Under the pieces are notes generated by a model. The model was given only the letters and a program-made list of their open reading frames with translations, ran no database searches and was not told where the DNA came from. The translations under genes were made by a program, and so were the position numbers. From assembly GCA_964036665.1 (NCBI GenBank), contig OZ038531.1, forward strand, positions 2,232,001-2,296,000: a stretch of DNA of 64,000 nt, read 5' to 3'. The first letter of the stretch is position 1. Each line of letters starts with the position of its first letter. Source of the stretch: Gordius sp. MW1 (Eukaryota; Nematomorpha; Gordioida; Gordea; Gordiidae). Positions 1 to 11,569 of the stretch are shown here, one piece after another.

Positions 1-394
1 TCTTTGAAGCTAAATTAAATAGTGTATCCTAACCTTTAGGGTTTTCTGGACTATCAGAAATTAATTTGATAATGTTTATAAATAATCGTTGCATAGCAGG
101 GCGAGCTCCACGTTTGATTCTGTTTATAGTATTAGTAGAGGATTGAGCTAGGAAGGCATTGCTCCATGTATAATTAGGTTCTATGTCATTAATATAATAA
201 CTAGAGGGTTGAGGTAAAACAGGTGGTGTTAGAAGGAGTAAAGGTTCATTTCTTTTTACAATATTAAGAGTTAAGGGGGGTTTAAGATAATTGCTTACCA
301 GATGAAGGGCATCATGTAGTGGGGCCATGTAATAAAAAACAATTATTTTTGTTAATGGATATTTTCCTATTACAAGAGGGACAGAGAGCTTCAT
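1..394 (-). pseudogene. Non-LTR retrotransposon ORF fragment, region upstream of the reverse transcriptase
   Basis: The minus strand has an open stretch of about 120 codons that ends at an amber codon (29-31) and then continues in the same frame to the window edge (DTLFNLASK). The segment GARPAMQRLFINIIKLISD followed by SPENPKG resembles, from memory of the family, the block before the reverse transcriptase in invertebrate non-LTR elements whose RT ORF ends in an RPDG-type domain. The usual Trp of that block is replaced by the stop. It fits the other LINE pieces in the first 14 kb. The family assignment is inference; the stop and the continued frame are seen directly. Confidence 0.45.
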
Positions 395-1479
395 AGTGAT
401 AATTTAGGTTATGAGGTAAAGAGTCTTACTGAGGATTTAATAAATCACTTTCTCTTTGTTTTTTTTGGTTGGTTTAATATAATGATGAATGATTCTATTG
501 TGTAAGGGTATTAGCAATGAATTCAAAGTTTTGTTTTCTATCAATCATTCAATCATTCAGCATTTTAAGAAAACTTTTGTTTCAAATGAATGTTCATAAT
601 TGGTTATGTGATGAATGTTTGAGGGCTTCAATTCGCTTTGATGATAATGATTATTACAAATATTTGATATTTATCCAAAATAGAGAATTGGTGTGTTTTT
701 ATAGGTAAATTTATATTATATAACCATAATTGTAACCTTTAAAGATCCCTTTTGTTTAAAATGAATGTTCATAATTGGTTATGTGATAAAGTTTAAAATT
801 TTTTTTAGCTATTCAATTTCGCCCTATAGAGAGTCAAAAAGCCAAAAACTCGCAACTTTGAATCTAAATATTTAAAAAACTTGAAGTATAGGAAAAAATG
901 AAAAACATATTTGTGTTCACCACAAATAACTCTATCAATATATGTTGACCGTTTCCCGGTTGATTAAACAAGACCATTATTTGTTGACTAGTTTTATTAT
1001 AATATTTCGTTTTCATAGAAAACATCATCAGATAATTAAAATAAATATTCGTTCGCCATAGGTTAAATATCCATTACAAATTTTATTGTAAACATTAAGG
1101 CGGTGCAAATATAATTAGTTATTTTTTAGTAACTCTGCCAGACATCTTTAAACAGGTTCAAGCTAACTAAAAAATTAAAATTCTAATTTTTTGCTGAAAT
1201 AAGCTTTAGAAAAGACGCTTATTATTATGGCATTTAACAATGATTTATTATATAAAGTTTATTTAGTGATCTGCCAACCCTACCGAGTTAAACTTACGCG
1301 ATTTTTAAACTTTTAACAATTTACTTGTGATAACAAGCTATGTTGACAATTAGCACTCTAAGATTAATTTTATGGGCAAAAATGGATATCATTATAGAGC
1401 TGTTGTATCATTTAAGAGTCTTATTGATGAAGATAACGTCTGTAATTGAGACCTACCCAAATCGCTCTTGATATGAGCT
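395..1479. other. AT-rich stretch, no gene recognised
   Basis: No credible coding region. A segment of about 40 bp around ATGAATGTTCATAATTGG occurs twice in direct orientation (about 575-614 and 749-789), which points to a small local duplication. The 63-codon open frame at 517-708 spans one copy and has no recognisable domain. Confidence 0.5.
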
Positions 1480-2085
1480 TGACTAATATATTTTATATTT
1501 TTTTTCACATATATAAGGTTTATTTGAACGTACATTATAAAAACGAAGTGTTAAAATTGGAAATATGAGGGCGGGTATAAAACAAAATAAAAAAAAATTA
1601 TAATTAAAAAGCGTAGCATGTGTCATCCAATAAAAGTGGCCAGCTGTCGGCCAGGGATTTAAAATTGTATTTTGCGATAAAAATACCAATTTTTTGTTTA
1701 AGTAAAAAATTTGTGGAATATTTAGAGGGCGGGCAGCGACGGCTAGTATCTTTAAAAAGCTTGATGGCGGCAGGACCAAAAGTCCCAGAACACGAGGCAA
1801 CGATAGGGGTAAAGATATTAGAGGGTAGGAGAGCCTGGTATTTTACAATTTTGCGGTGTTCTTCGAGGGTCAGAGCGTTGTAGTTCTAGTTAGAGGGGGC
1901 AAAAAATATCTATGCAGGTAAAATGCCATTTAAGAGGTAGACCATTTTTCCAAAGGATCAGGGTAGAGCCGTCTGGTCGCTTCCTTCCTCTAACAAAGGG
2001 TCTGACGGCTTTAAAACGGACGGAATATTGGCTTTTTTGAGAGCGGCTTGGATAAGGCTATTCACCTTTTCGTGCCATAATTATT
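1480..2085 (-). pseudogene. Non-LTR retrotransposon, C-terminal part of the RT ORF, decayed
   Basis: Read on the minus strand from about 2080 down, three frames together give recognisable C-terminal blocks. These are EKVNSLIQAALKKANIPS, then KRPDGSTLILWKNGLPLKW with an FTCIDIF block, and finally GPAAIKLFKDTSRR. The order (RPDG block, WD/WH-T-C block, GP-A-x-K-L-F block) is the same as in the better preserved copy at 3130-4585. Frameshifts and stops rule out function. It is 5'-truncated, as is usual for target-primed insertions. The subfamily differs from the 3-kb copy. Confidence 0.6.
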
Positions 2086-2439
2086 CATTTAAAGATATTT
2101 TCCATATGTGTTTTTAGCATAAAGCATTTTAGCAACACATTATTTTAAACTTAGGGTTTACATCAAAATCTAAATTAGATATAAACACTTTAAGTACAAG
2201 GTATTTCATATGTATAACCGTTATGTCAGACATGAGAGTTTTAGGTACTTAAATTGAATAAACATATTACTACCTGTAAAGTGCATATTGTAAATATTTT
2301 ATAGGAAACAATTAAAACGTTATATAAATTTATTTAACACCATCTATAGATTATCTTCATATATTTTTAACAAAAAATCTCATGAAATTTGGATTCCATC
2401 GATTTTTGCGAAATAAGACCTATGTATCGTCCCTCTGAC

Positions 2440-2594
2440 CTGTGATTTAGAGGAAGGGGGCAATAATATCTATAAGGGGGTAATAATGATTTTATAAAGT
2501 TTTCCACATTCATTAAATATTTAAGAAATCTTTTGATTTAGAAGTGTCGGTGGTAGCACCTGTCTATCATTGCCTCCCGCTGGCTACACCCATG
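2440..2594. mobile_element. GGGCGTAGCC-family MITE, partial
   Basis: The right terminus (GGCTACACCCATG) and the internal GATTTAGAGG and GGGGGCAATAAT blocks match the MITE family seen intact at 28333-28472 and 34060-34219. The left terminus is missing. Confidence 0.55.
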
Positions 2595-3129
2595 CTATAT
2601 GCCTCTATATGGCGTTAAATTTGCGTTTAACTTACAGCAAAAAATAATCGATAAGTTTATTAATAAAATCATAGTTAACATGATGGGTAAGCTGATCAAA
2701 CAAACATTTTATTACACTGCTAGAAAATGACCTTGAACATGAACAAAATTGGAGATCGTTATTATAAATTACCGTTTATACCAATACGAGAAGAAACAAA
2801 TGTTATATGTCAACAACTAAAAGCAAAGTTATATTTCCGCTTAAAGCTTATGCAAAAATTAGATATTATAAGTTATGTTAAAAAGTTTCTATAGATTAAA
2901 TTTCCAAGCATAATAATTATTACGATTCTAAAATTCAATGTTAATTAAAATTTAGCGAAAACTAAATTTCGAAAATAATTTGTATTCTATTGAATATTCA
3001 TATTTTTAAACTCAAGTAATAGGAAGTTCAAGTATTTTATTTGTCCATTTATATGTTTAAACACGCTCATTTCCTTTAACAGATATAGTATAATATTAAA
3101 AAAATTAAGACAATTGTTGTAACTTTTTT

Positions 3130-4585
3130 TTTTGAATAGGCATTTTTCATTAAATGAAACTATAAAAAACTATAAAAATCATATGCGAGGTAAACATTCG
3201 AAAATTGCGATAGCGTTGAACCGACAAATAATGATTCCGATTTTCTGTTTAATGAAAAAAGTTTCCCTATTGTCAAGGGTATTGGCAGCTATACGGCGTC
3301 CCAATTCTTTTAGAAGGGCTTGGGTTTTAGGACCTATTTCTGTAAGGTAGTGGTCACTATAGGGGAGAAAAGTAGTGTGGAATTAAGTTCTGCGTATTTA
3401 GCGGACTTTAATCTTTCAGAATCAACAAGGGGGTCTTTGTTTTGGTTTGAGGGAGCAAAGGCGTCCGGACAAGTGTAGTCCCAAGCTAGGCATAGCCTTT
3501 TTGCTCATGTGGTGAGGGTCTGTCCATCAGGTCTCTTCTTGTCGCTAAGGCAAAGACCATTAGGCTCCAGCTGAGAGGGAAAGCCCTCCTTTTTGAATGT
3601 CTTTTGTAGAAGAGCATTAACAGATGTGTGCCGTAGAAATCCGGCCTTATTAAATTTGCAATGCAGGCCGTGGTGACTGTACCAACGGATGAGCCACATA
3701 AGTTGCATTGATGAGAGCAACTATATCACATCCTAGGCGGAGTCCTGTGGCAATCCTGAACTCGTTGTTGGAGAGTAGAAGGTCATGAGTCCGACTTGGG
3801 ATGGCCTTTAACCACTCGTGGCCGGACCTTGATGCAAAACTTCTTAAAGCTGGTAACTCCTCCAACGATGCGCCCGATATAAGAGTTTTAAGGGCATGGT
3901 TGTAGAGAGGACTGTTCCAACTTTTTTGAGAGTTTATGGTAGGGAATGGAGTGTTAGGGTCGGACAAAGAACTCCACATGTCGAGAGCGATTTGGGTGGA
4001 GGGATCCTGTTAATCGATTATTCTGTCGATGATTGGTTTGGCTGAAAGTCGACTCGAGATGAAGGCCGACAAAGCTACTAGGGAGGGTGATCTCAGGCCC
4101 AAACCACCATATTTTATGGGGAGACACGCTTGTTTCCATTGGGACCCAGTAAAAGAAAGGTTTGAGATTTCCTCGACAACATCTTTGAGTTTTTGGTCGA
4201 ATAAAGATAGAGCACTGGGATTTAAAAATGAGGTGGATGACCTGAAGATATGATTTATCTTAGGTAAAGAATAGCAGTTTTTAATTAAAAAGAAAGCCTG
4301 GTGGGCTGGCAAGTAAGAAAGGAGGGGTTTGATTTCTACTAGTTTTTGTATTGTCTCTGTTAATAACTTGTTACAAGGGTGTGAGCCACCTATGGGAGAT
4401 CCTAAGTGCGTTAGTTCGTTAGGGTGAATATGTTTGAAAGCGTCAAAGTATGGGTCTAGCCTTAAAGGGTCAGTATTGTTTTTGCAAACCTCGGTCTTGA
4501 TATGATTTAGATGGAGACCAATTTTTGAGGCTTCGACTTCGAGATATGAGAGGGCTTCTTTGTCCATAAATATCATTTGATTACC
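3130..4585 (-). mobile_element. 5'-truncated non-LTR retrotransposon with RT thumb and C-terminal endonuclease-like region
   Basis: The minus strand carries the end of an RT ORF in several frames. From 4576 it reads just downstream of the RT catalytic box (MIFMDKEALSYLEVEASKIG, then an HLGSPIGG block). Next comes the thumb-type block KYGGLGLRSPSLVALSAFIS, then HTSVNALLQK, a LEPNGLCLSDKKRPDG block, and near the 3' end QALLKELGRRIAAIP. The RPDG signature may correspond to the restriction-like endonuclease of R2-type elements, but that is inference. Truncation falls right after the RT active-site region. The 3' end (plus-strand 3130) carries an A-rich tail. Multiple frameshifts make it non-functional. 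A second copy lies at 11225-13525 and a tail-only copy at 62168-62385. Confidence 0.75.
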
Positions 4586-5289
4586 CGATATTTAATATGT
4601 CGCTTATTTTTAATGCATAGTTTTTTGAAACTTTAACGTCAAAAGTTATAATGAGCTGACCATTATATTTACAACAACTCAAAGCTAAAATATTAGAATG
4701 GGTGTCAAGCTAATATAATCTGCTTAAAATTGCATAAATAATCCAAAAAAGAGTTATAATAAGACGATTTAAAATCACATTGGCAAGAAATTATGCAACA
4801 CGCACAAAAGATAGATATATGTGGATTCTTTTCAAACTTAGTTTAAAATCACTTTAATTTAAAAATGAGTTTAACATACAGTAGAGATTTATTAACAAAT
4901 TCAACTGATAAATTAATAATTCTATTGGTTAAGTCTAAAATTTACTTTAAGATGATCATGATAGCCAATTTTATTAAAGCAAATTTATTTGGCATTAACA
5001 AAGTTGAGATTATAAAATTATGGTGTGAGGATGGCCTTTAAAGGTGCCAGGCATGAAAAACCTTTTGTTAAAAAAATTACGGTCAGACTTGGACAGACTT
5101 AAAGGCATCCAAACGCGCTTGGGCCAGCAAAATTATTTGAATAATTTTTTTTTATATTTTATTTAATGTATAAAAAATAGTGTGTTTTTTAGAATGCTTT
5201 TTATAACCCGATAGAAGTTTATTTCCAACTAATTATGTATGTTATATGCTAAAATATATTAAATTAATGAGCTGGCATCGAGCCATGGA
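4586..5289. other. AT-rich stretch, no feature recognised
   Basis: No open frame with recognisable content and no clear terminal repeats or tandem arrays. Confidence 0.5.
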
Positions 5290-5560
5290 TTGAGATTGTA
5301 TTGGATTCTACAATTACCATGGTGATTTTCTGCTTGATGTTAAAAGAATTCTTTGGAATCGGATGGAGGTTATATATTTTGATATTTGTTTGAGGAATTG
5401 GCTGCCCTCGGAACCTAAATTACCTAGGGTCGTGGCCACTACTGGTACAAAAATAATATTGCTGAGGTATTTGTATTTTTCCATTTTCTTTCTCTCAGTA
5501 GAAGAGATGAGGTCGGGAGAGGTGTTAGATTTGGCAAACATATCCACTGCAGTGAAGTCC
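5290..5560 (-). pseudogene. Non-LTR retrotransposon C-terminal fragment
   Basis: The minus strand encodes STERKKMEKYKYLSN, then IIFVPVVATTLGNLGSEG and SQFLKQISKYI. This is the KxxKYxxLS...F.PVxxxTLGxxGxxxxxFLKxI block that precedes the 3' end of the LINE ORFs described above. Only this block survives, and no start or catalytic part is present. The plus-strand open frame over the same bases is its shadow. Confidence 0.6.
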
Positions 5561-7260
5561 CAACAAGCGTTTAGGCCACTAGCCTACGGGATGATTATTA
5601 CACCGTCGGGTCTTTTACAGTATAAAATTACTTATTATTTATTTTTTAATAATGATTTAATCATTGTTAATTTTTCCTCGTCAATTATTTAAAGAATTTG
5701 CAATTTTTAAATAAGCAGGACCGAATGTTTTTATCTTTAAATATGGTTTAAAATTATAAAATCTAGGTAATTTTGTTAATAATCCTTCCATATAGTTTTA
5801 AATGTACTTGACATTTATAATTTTATGCACTACAAGTGCTGCTAATAAAAACCCATTTAGACTGATAATTTATTAAATTAATGTTCAATGAACATTTTTA
5901 TTATATATAAAATGATTGTTATAACGTTGACAAATAATTAGCCATTGACCGGGCTCGGGCTATAACAACGGGCCGCCACCTCGTTTTTAAATTTTTCCTA
6001 CTCGTGGCCCAATTAAGCTTTAAAGGCCAGTGCATATATCTATATTAAAAATGGTCTCGATTGGCATATGCAGAAAAATTAAGGGATCTCTTGGCAAATT
6101 GCCTCCTTGGAAGAAGACCACAGACCGTCGCATTAATGTTTTATCTAAGTTCAAGCATAATATTTAATAAATTTTTTAAGCACTTTATATCAAAAACCCA
6201 TGTTAATTTTTGTTATTTGAAATTTTTTGAATTTTAAAACACCTTCCCTCCCCTTTTTCTGTCAATCCTGCCAAAGCAACTGATGTTTATTAACTTAATA
6301 AATTTTTTATTTAACATTATTATTTATCCAAGAAATATAAACCCCCCTTTACGCAATCCTGCCTATGTCACTGTATAAAGATGAGTTCTTAACATTTAAT
6401 CGTGACACAATTTTATTTAGGTTATATTTATGTAGGATAGCTAACTTTATTAGTAACATGTAAAGTATTTAATGTTAAAGGAACTATTTGTATAATCTTA
6501 TTTTGGAAAACACTTTCGTTTTGATCAAAGATAATTTTAAAAATCTTAAATCATTAGGGGCAAATTTAACTGTAAGATTTACCGCAAATGTTAATAACAG
6601 CGAAATTTTTCTAATTAATTTATATCATACCTTAAATAATAAAATCTTTAGGTTAACCAACCAATCAGTTTGCGAGTCAATAAATTTTTTAGAAGGTAAA
6701 AAACATATGTAAAATCAGAACGTCAAATATTTCTTAAAATTAATAAATATAATTAGGTGGTGTGACCCATTAAGTCTGTCTTAAATAAATTCTATGTTTG
6801 AAACTAATGTCAAAGGAATGTGCTGCCATCCTTCATTCTACCAGTAAGACTGTGTGCAAATATTTAAGGAGGAAGAATGTAAAGGATCTAATAAAGATAA
6901 TTATATTAAAAATATTATTATGTTTTAGTCAATATGAAGATAATTAACAATAAAGAAGAAAAACATTATCAACTATAAAAGACTAAGATGATGAACTTAT
7001 ATTGTTTTATAGCTCTTTTCTTTATATATTTATAATAATACTATTGTATTCAATATAATATATCTGTATAACATCTATTGAAACTTATTGTAGCTACTCA
7101 TGTGAAGTCAATGTCAATTAAATAAAGCTATGTTTATAATTAAAAGTCATTTTAAACATGGGTGACCTTGATTTATAGAAAGCAAGTTAAATTTAGGTTT
7201 TCAAAATCAATATAATACGGTAAACTTGTGTTTTGACCTTTATGTCAACCAGCTGCTTAT
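5561..7260. other. Intergenic, AT-rich, no gene recognised
   Basis: Mostly AT-rich sequence. A short GC-richer patch around 5940-6120 (CCGGGCTCGGGC, CGGGCCGCC) stands out but matches no element family identified here. The 74-codon frame at 6488-6712 has no recognisable features. Confidence 0.45.
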
Positions 7261-7263
7261 ACA

Positions 7264-7269
7264 TATAAA
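7264..7269 (+). promoter_or_regulatory. TATA box of the secreted-protein gene
   Basis: TATAAA lies 46 bases before the ATG at 7315. This places transcription start near 7295 and leaves a very short 5' leader. Confidence 0.55.
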
Positions 7270-7314
7270 AGGAGTAAATTATCAGGTCAATTATATTTCC
7301 AACTTATTTCTAAC

Positions 7315-8411
7315 ATGAACCAAGTTATAGTCGCGCTCTTTGCCTTTATTTCTGTGCTTTTTGTAACTCAAGTTTCAAGTAATGTGATCATTAAAAAAAT
7401 GCAATTTTAATTATGTTTTAGGCCAGGCATGTCGTGTAACCTTTATGAGCAGAGTTATCGATCAAGCCGTTAGCCCTACGCCGTCCGGTGTCACTTATAG
7501 TATGTACATTATTTATTTTAATTTAACGAAATGCCCTTGCTTTATCCATAAAACTGTGAAATAATATTTTACTATCTCATATTGTTATAAATTTAGGTGG
7601 AAATTGGAACTACACTGTTGCTGGAAATGGAGGTCGTTGCAGTATTACCTTTACAACAATGATTCTAAAATCGGCAACTTTGAGTAAATTTCTTAACGCT
7701 TACATACATGTTGTAATGAGTTCAAAGGTAGGACTATTAAATTCCTTAAAATACACTTATACTTAACCATCAATTCTGTAGCCTCTAGCGAGCTTTTTAA
7801 GAAGTCTAATAAATATGATGAGATAATATACTAATGGCTTTTATAGTTAGAAATATATGCTGAATTTACATACTTATCTTCAAAAATTTGTATGAAGCTT
7901 ATAGCACGTAGCAAAAACCCATATATATATATATATTTATTTAAATAGTCTTAGACGTTTCGGGGAAATAGACATTTTATTTTACATATACACTCTTTAA
8001 CGGCGTATTGCCCTCATACTTTTTAAGGAAGTTATATATTTATTCATAATAATTTTTAAACTCATATTTATTTTGTGTTCTGTGAAATTTTAGCTGCAAT
8101 TGAATCGACTGTACCAGATCAACCTGTGGTTGCCACGAATGGTGCTGTGACTAATTCTCCTAAAGGTGGTTTAACCGTCACTTTTGTTAAAAACTTTGGT
8201 AATATGGCAGAGTATTCTTCAGTTATAGTAATAGAGGATGGAGATAACGTACAATCCAGTGTAAGTGCTTTATTATCATGTACAATTCTATCTTATCAGA
8301 TTACTTAGTATTGTAAATTGATTTTGAATAATTTTTGAATCTTGATATTTTATTTAGCTTACCAACATGGGCAATACGGCTGCAAGCGTTTCCTACCAAT
8401 TCAATGCATAA
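7315..8411 (+). CDS. Small secreted protein, 149 aa, five exons, no recognised family
   Basis: Exons 7315-7378, 7422-7499, 7597-7683, 8094-8260 and 8358-8411 join with GT-AG borders into a 450-nt frame without internal stops. The protein starts with a typical signal peptide (MNQVIVALFAFISVLFVTQV) and a likely cut near SS-QAC. The mature chain of about 127 residues is Ser/Thr/Val/Asn/Gly-rich with alternating hydrophobic residues (for example GGLTVTFVKNF, YSSVIVIEDGDN, NTAASVSYQF). It has two cysteines (QACR and GRCS) that could form one disulfide, and looks all-beta. A TATA box lies upstream and AATAAA follows at about 8477. Introns are 43, 97, 410 and 97 nt. It is probably exported; its function is unknown. 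The consistent phases across all junctions are the main support. Confidence 0.75.
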
Positions 8412-9540
8412 AAAATGTTACATTTTAATTTAGAAATTTTTGCTAAATATATGTTATTGCTTAAAATTTGACTATTAATAAAAACCATAATTAATATACT
8501 CTTTACAAAATGCAATTGATTCCGTTAATGTATAAAACATATAGATAAATTATTAACAATAAAGCGTACACTCATTTATATATTTTGATTTAGATTTGTA
8601 TTACAAATTTTTATATATAGATGTGTAGCGCTAATTTTAAAATTGAGTATTAGTTGAATTAGAGAATCATGTTATTAGATTATTTTGACAATAGGCCCAT
8701 AGCCAGGATTTCTAAGTGGGCAATTGTTTTTCAAATTATTTTTATAATTTTTATTTATAATATATTAAAAATAGTGGGATCTCGGGTTTTGAATTTCTTA
8801 TTAACCGTCATTGATAATATAGTAAACCTAGTTGCATATATTTGTAATTCACATTTAAAATGTTAATTCTAAAATAATAAAATTAAAAAACTTCTAATGT
8901 GTGATAATTTACACACCCAATCAGACTCTTAGAATTCAAATTTAAAATGTTTTAGCTAAATAAAATATAAGTGGCCACTAGGGCATATAAATAATATTTT
9001 AATATAATTATCGTATATTTATATCCTTAGCATTAATTTATATTTTAAACTTTTAGACTTAAAATGTTTGATAAACTAGTATAAATATGAAAAAAGCATC
9101 GTTAAATTTCGCAAAATTATATCATTCTGTCTGATGTGATGACATTTTAAATCAGAAGTTAATTAATCCAAATCATTAGATAAACTTGGCTATACTAATT
9201 GAATTTTAGCACCCCAACGGCCCTGCCAATTGTTAGCCTTCACTAGATTAATTCATGAGTCTATCAGGAATTTTCTCTGCTTTTACTCCAGGTACACGCT
9301 GAAATGCTTGAATTATATAATGCATTTGCTTTGCTATTTACATTAAGTTATAAAATATTAGCAGGTAAAATCTAATCCTCTAAACTATCTATGTTTTCAC
9401 TACAATAGTAGGAGCATAAGCTTTGTTAAGAAATATTTTGTAGCTAGAGTATTTTAAAAATGGATTAAGTATATTTTATGAGACAGTATGAGGTCATCCG
9501 CTAAAATAAAATCGTTTTCTTTTTAATTCAAAAATATTCA
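8412..9540. other. Intergenic, AT-rich
   Basis: No gene recognised. The 65-codon frame at 8669-8866 overlaps a decayed MITE-like terminus (GGCCCATAGCCAGGATTT) and is not supported as coding. Confidence 0.45.
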
Positions 9541-9698
9541 TGAGGGTAGCCTAAGGGGCAGGGAGGGGCGGCTGCCCACTCTAAATCTAAAATTTGTTAT
9601 TATTTATTTAAAAAATGGCTAAATTTTTAAATATTGTTCATTTTGCCCATCCCTAAATAATTTTGCACTCATCTATGGCCAATGCTGGCTCAGCCCAT
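9541..9698. mobile_element. GGGCGTAGCC-family MITE, decayed, reverse orientation
   Basis: GGGTAGCCTAAGGGGCAGGG at the left and CCAATGCTGGCTCAGCCCAT at the right are the degenerate termini. The interior AAAATGGCTAAATTT...CATTTTGCCC matches the copy at 45724-45894. Confidence 0.6.
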
Positions 9699-10104
9699 AA
9701 AAATATTTTTTATAAAATTATATATGTGCAATTCATTGAAAAGCTAACTCTCAAATTTCGAATTTAGTAACAATACTACTTTTATGGTTTTTTACAACTA
9801 ATTAATGCGTACAACCAATTATATATGTATAACATGAAAAGTATCTACGCGTATCTATCAGGTTTCTATAAGAATATAGTAAACAAGCGATAGATTTTTT
9901 AGGAACGAACTGATGACGGTTATATTAAAAGGCTAACTCTTGTCTTAACATATCTAAATATATTACTTATTTTTGACAATTCTAACTAAGAGTACCAGTT
10001 TCAAAGGTGTTAAGGACATGTTTATAAAGGTTTTGACTAAAAAGATGATTTGCCATTTTGATTAAAATAATTTATTTTTAAAATTGTATTAAAAAGAGTT
10101 TAAA

Positions 10105-10196
10105 AGTCAAGACGTCGAGATTTCTCGTCCAGGCGAGACTCTCATAATGACAGCCGAGCCGAGATTTTGCTTTCGAGACCGAGACGAGATCGAAAC
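10105..10196 (-). mobile_element. TCTCG-family hAT-like terminus fragment
   Basis: GAGACCGAGACGAGATCGAAACACTA is the reverse complement of the left terminus of the element at 51475 (TAGTGTTTCGATCTCGTCTCG). Only about 90 bp remain. Confidence 0.6.
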
Positions 10197-10329
10197 ACTA
10201 ATTAGGTCTATATATAGTTTACATTTAAAATGAGCGTTTTAATATGAATAAAAGAATGATGGACAATTATAAATTAATATAGAACATTAAAACACTTTTT
10301 TTATACTATATAATAGACAAAAAGTCTAA

Positions 10330-10500
10330 ATAATTTTGTAATGGGCTTTCAGCGGCCTAACTTATATAAAAGCCGGCCGAGTCGCTAGATTATATTACCA
10401 CCCGTCTCCCGTAAGTTGTTTTCGTAAAGCAAAAGCACCTCCTGGGTTGATGTAGCACGGCAGGGGGCCATGCAGGTTTCTTGGCCATATTGCCCGCATG
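10330..10500. other. GC-richer unique stretch
   Basis: GC content is far above the surroundings (GCCGGCCGAGTCGC, CACGGCAGGGGGCC). No conserved domain or RNA gene is recognised. It may be part of a decayed mobile element. Confidence 0.3.
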
Positions 10501-10579
10501 AATGACACCTATAGTTATAAAACAACAAAATTATGCAATTTAAAGGATTATATTAAGTTCATAAAATTATATGCCGTAT

Positions 10580-10830
10580 AGTTAGAGTTGTTAAATTGCT
10601 CACGTGAGCAGTGCATACCATTTGCTTTGCTCGAGCACGCACACTGAGTTGTTTAATAAGCGCGTATAGTAAAATCTGTGCTTGCTATTCGGAGCACTAG
10701 GCAGAACAGTAGCATATAAAAATGCTCGAGAGACGAAGTCGAAGCAGCAGAATCTGTTCAAGCAATGAGCAGATTGCTCGAGTAGAAACTCGAGCAGATA
10801 GCAGATTTATTAGCAGCAATTCGTTACCTT
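10580..10830. repeat. Short repeat rich in GCTCGAG and GAGCAG motifs
   Basis: Repeated GCTCGAG, GAGCAG and GCAGAT words are packed in 240 bp (for example TTGCTCGAGTAGAAACTCGAGCAG). The style resembles the subterminal motif arrays of the hAT-like families elsewhere in this window. I could not define terminal repeats or a target duplication. Confidence 0.4.
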
Positions 10831-11354
10831 AGTCCTTATATTATATATCACAAAATTAAAAACTTTGCCCCCCCCCCTTCTCCAGGGGGAAAAATCAAGG
10901 GCCAATGAGTTTTTAATAAATTGAATATGTGATCATTTAATATGTAGCCACAAAACACTTAGATATTAATCAGTATGTGCTGGTCTTGTTTATTAAATAT
11001 TTTAAAAGCGAAATTTGAGAATATAAAATCATACTTAACTAATGACTTGTCCACTCGACCTAAGATTCAATCAATCCCTGATAATTTGATTTGTAATTAA
11101 TATTAGATCATTCAGAGTATTTCTTAACCTAGATTTTATTTTGTTTAGAGTTTCCTCAAGGGTATGTTTGCGTAACTTATTATATTAATATTAATAAAAT
11201 TTATTACTTTATTTAATTTTTTTAAGAGGCATTTTATATTAAATGAAACTATAAAAAACTATAAAAATCATATGCGAGGTAAACATTCGAAAATTGCGAT
11301 AGCGTTAAAATGACAAATAATGATTCCGATTTTCTGTTTAATGAAAAAAGTTTC

Positions 11355-11526
11355 TGTAATGTATGCAAATACTATCTTGACCTTGAGCGTTCGAATTGAA
11401 ATGTAATGTTAATTGATTGTTAATTGGTTGTAAATTGAATGTCTATTTAAACGTGTTATTGTAATTGCCATCAGTCACCTTTTGTTTTGTTTCTTATATG
11501 TTACCTAATAAACCGGATATTCTATA
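11355..11526 (+). repeat. 5' LTR of the Ty3/gypsy element
   Basis: 172 bp, TG...TA ends. TGGCGACGAAATTCC follows one base downstream (11528-11542) and is a candidate primer-binding site because it starts with TGG, complementary to a tRNA CCA end. Confidence 0.8.
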
Positions 11527-11569
11527 ATGGCGACGAAATTCCGGAAAAATTAAGGCCAGATATTCTTAA

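Noticed and set aside
8669..8866. 65-codon frame with hydrophobic segments
   Set aside because: Overlaps a MITE-like terminus, composition matches the AT-rich background, no partner exons or homology.
10670..10730. U6 snRNA-like words (GTGCTTGCTATTCGGAGCAC)
   Set aside because: Only the first bases resemble U6; the conserved ACAGAGA region is absent, and the words belong to a GAGCAG-rich repeat.
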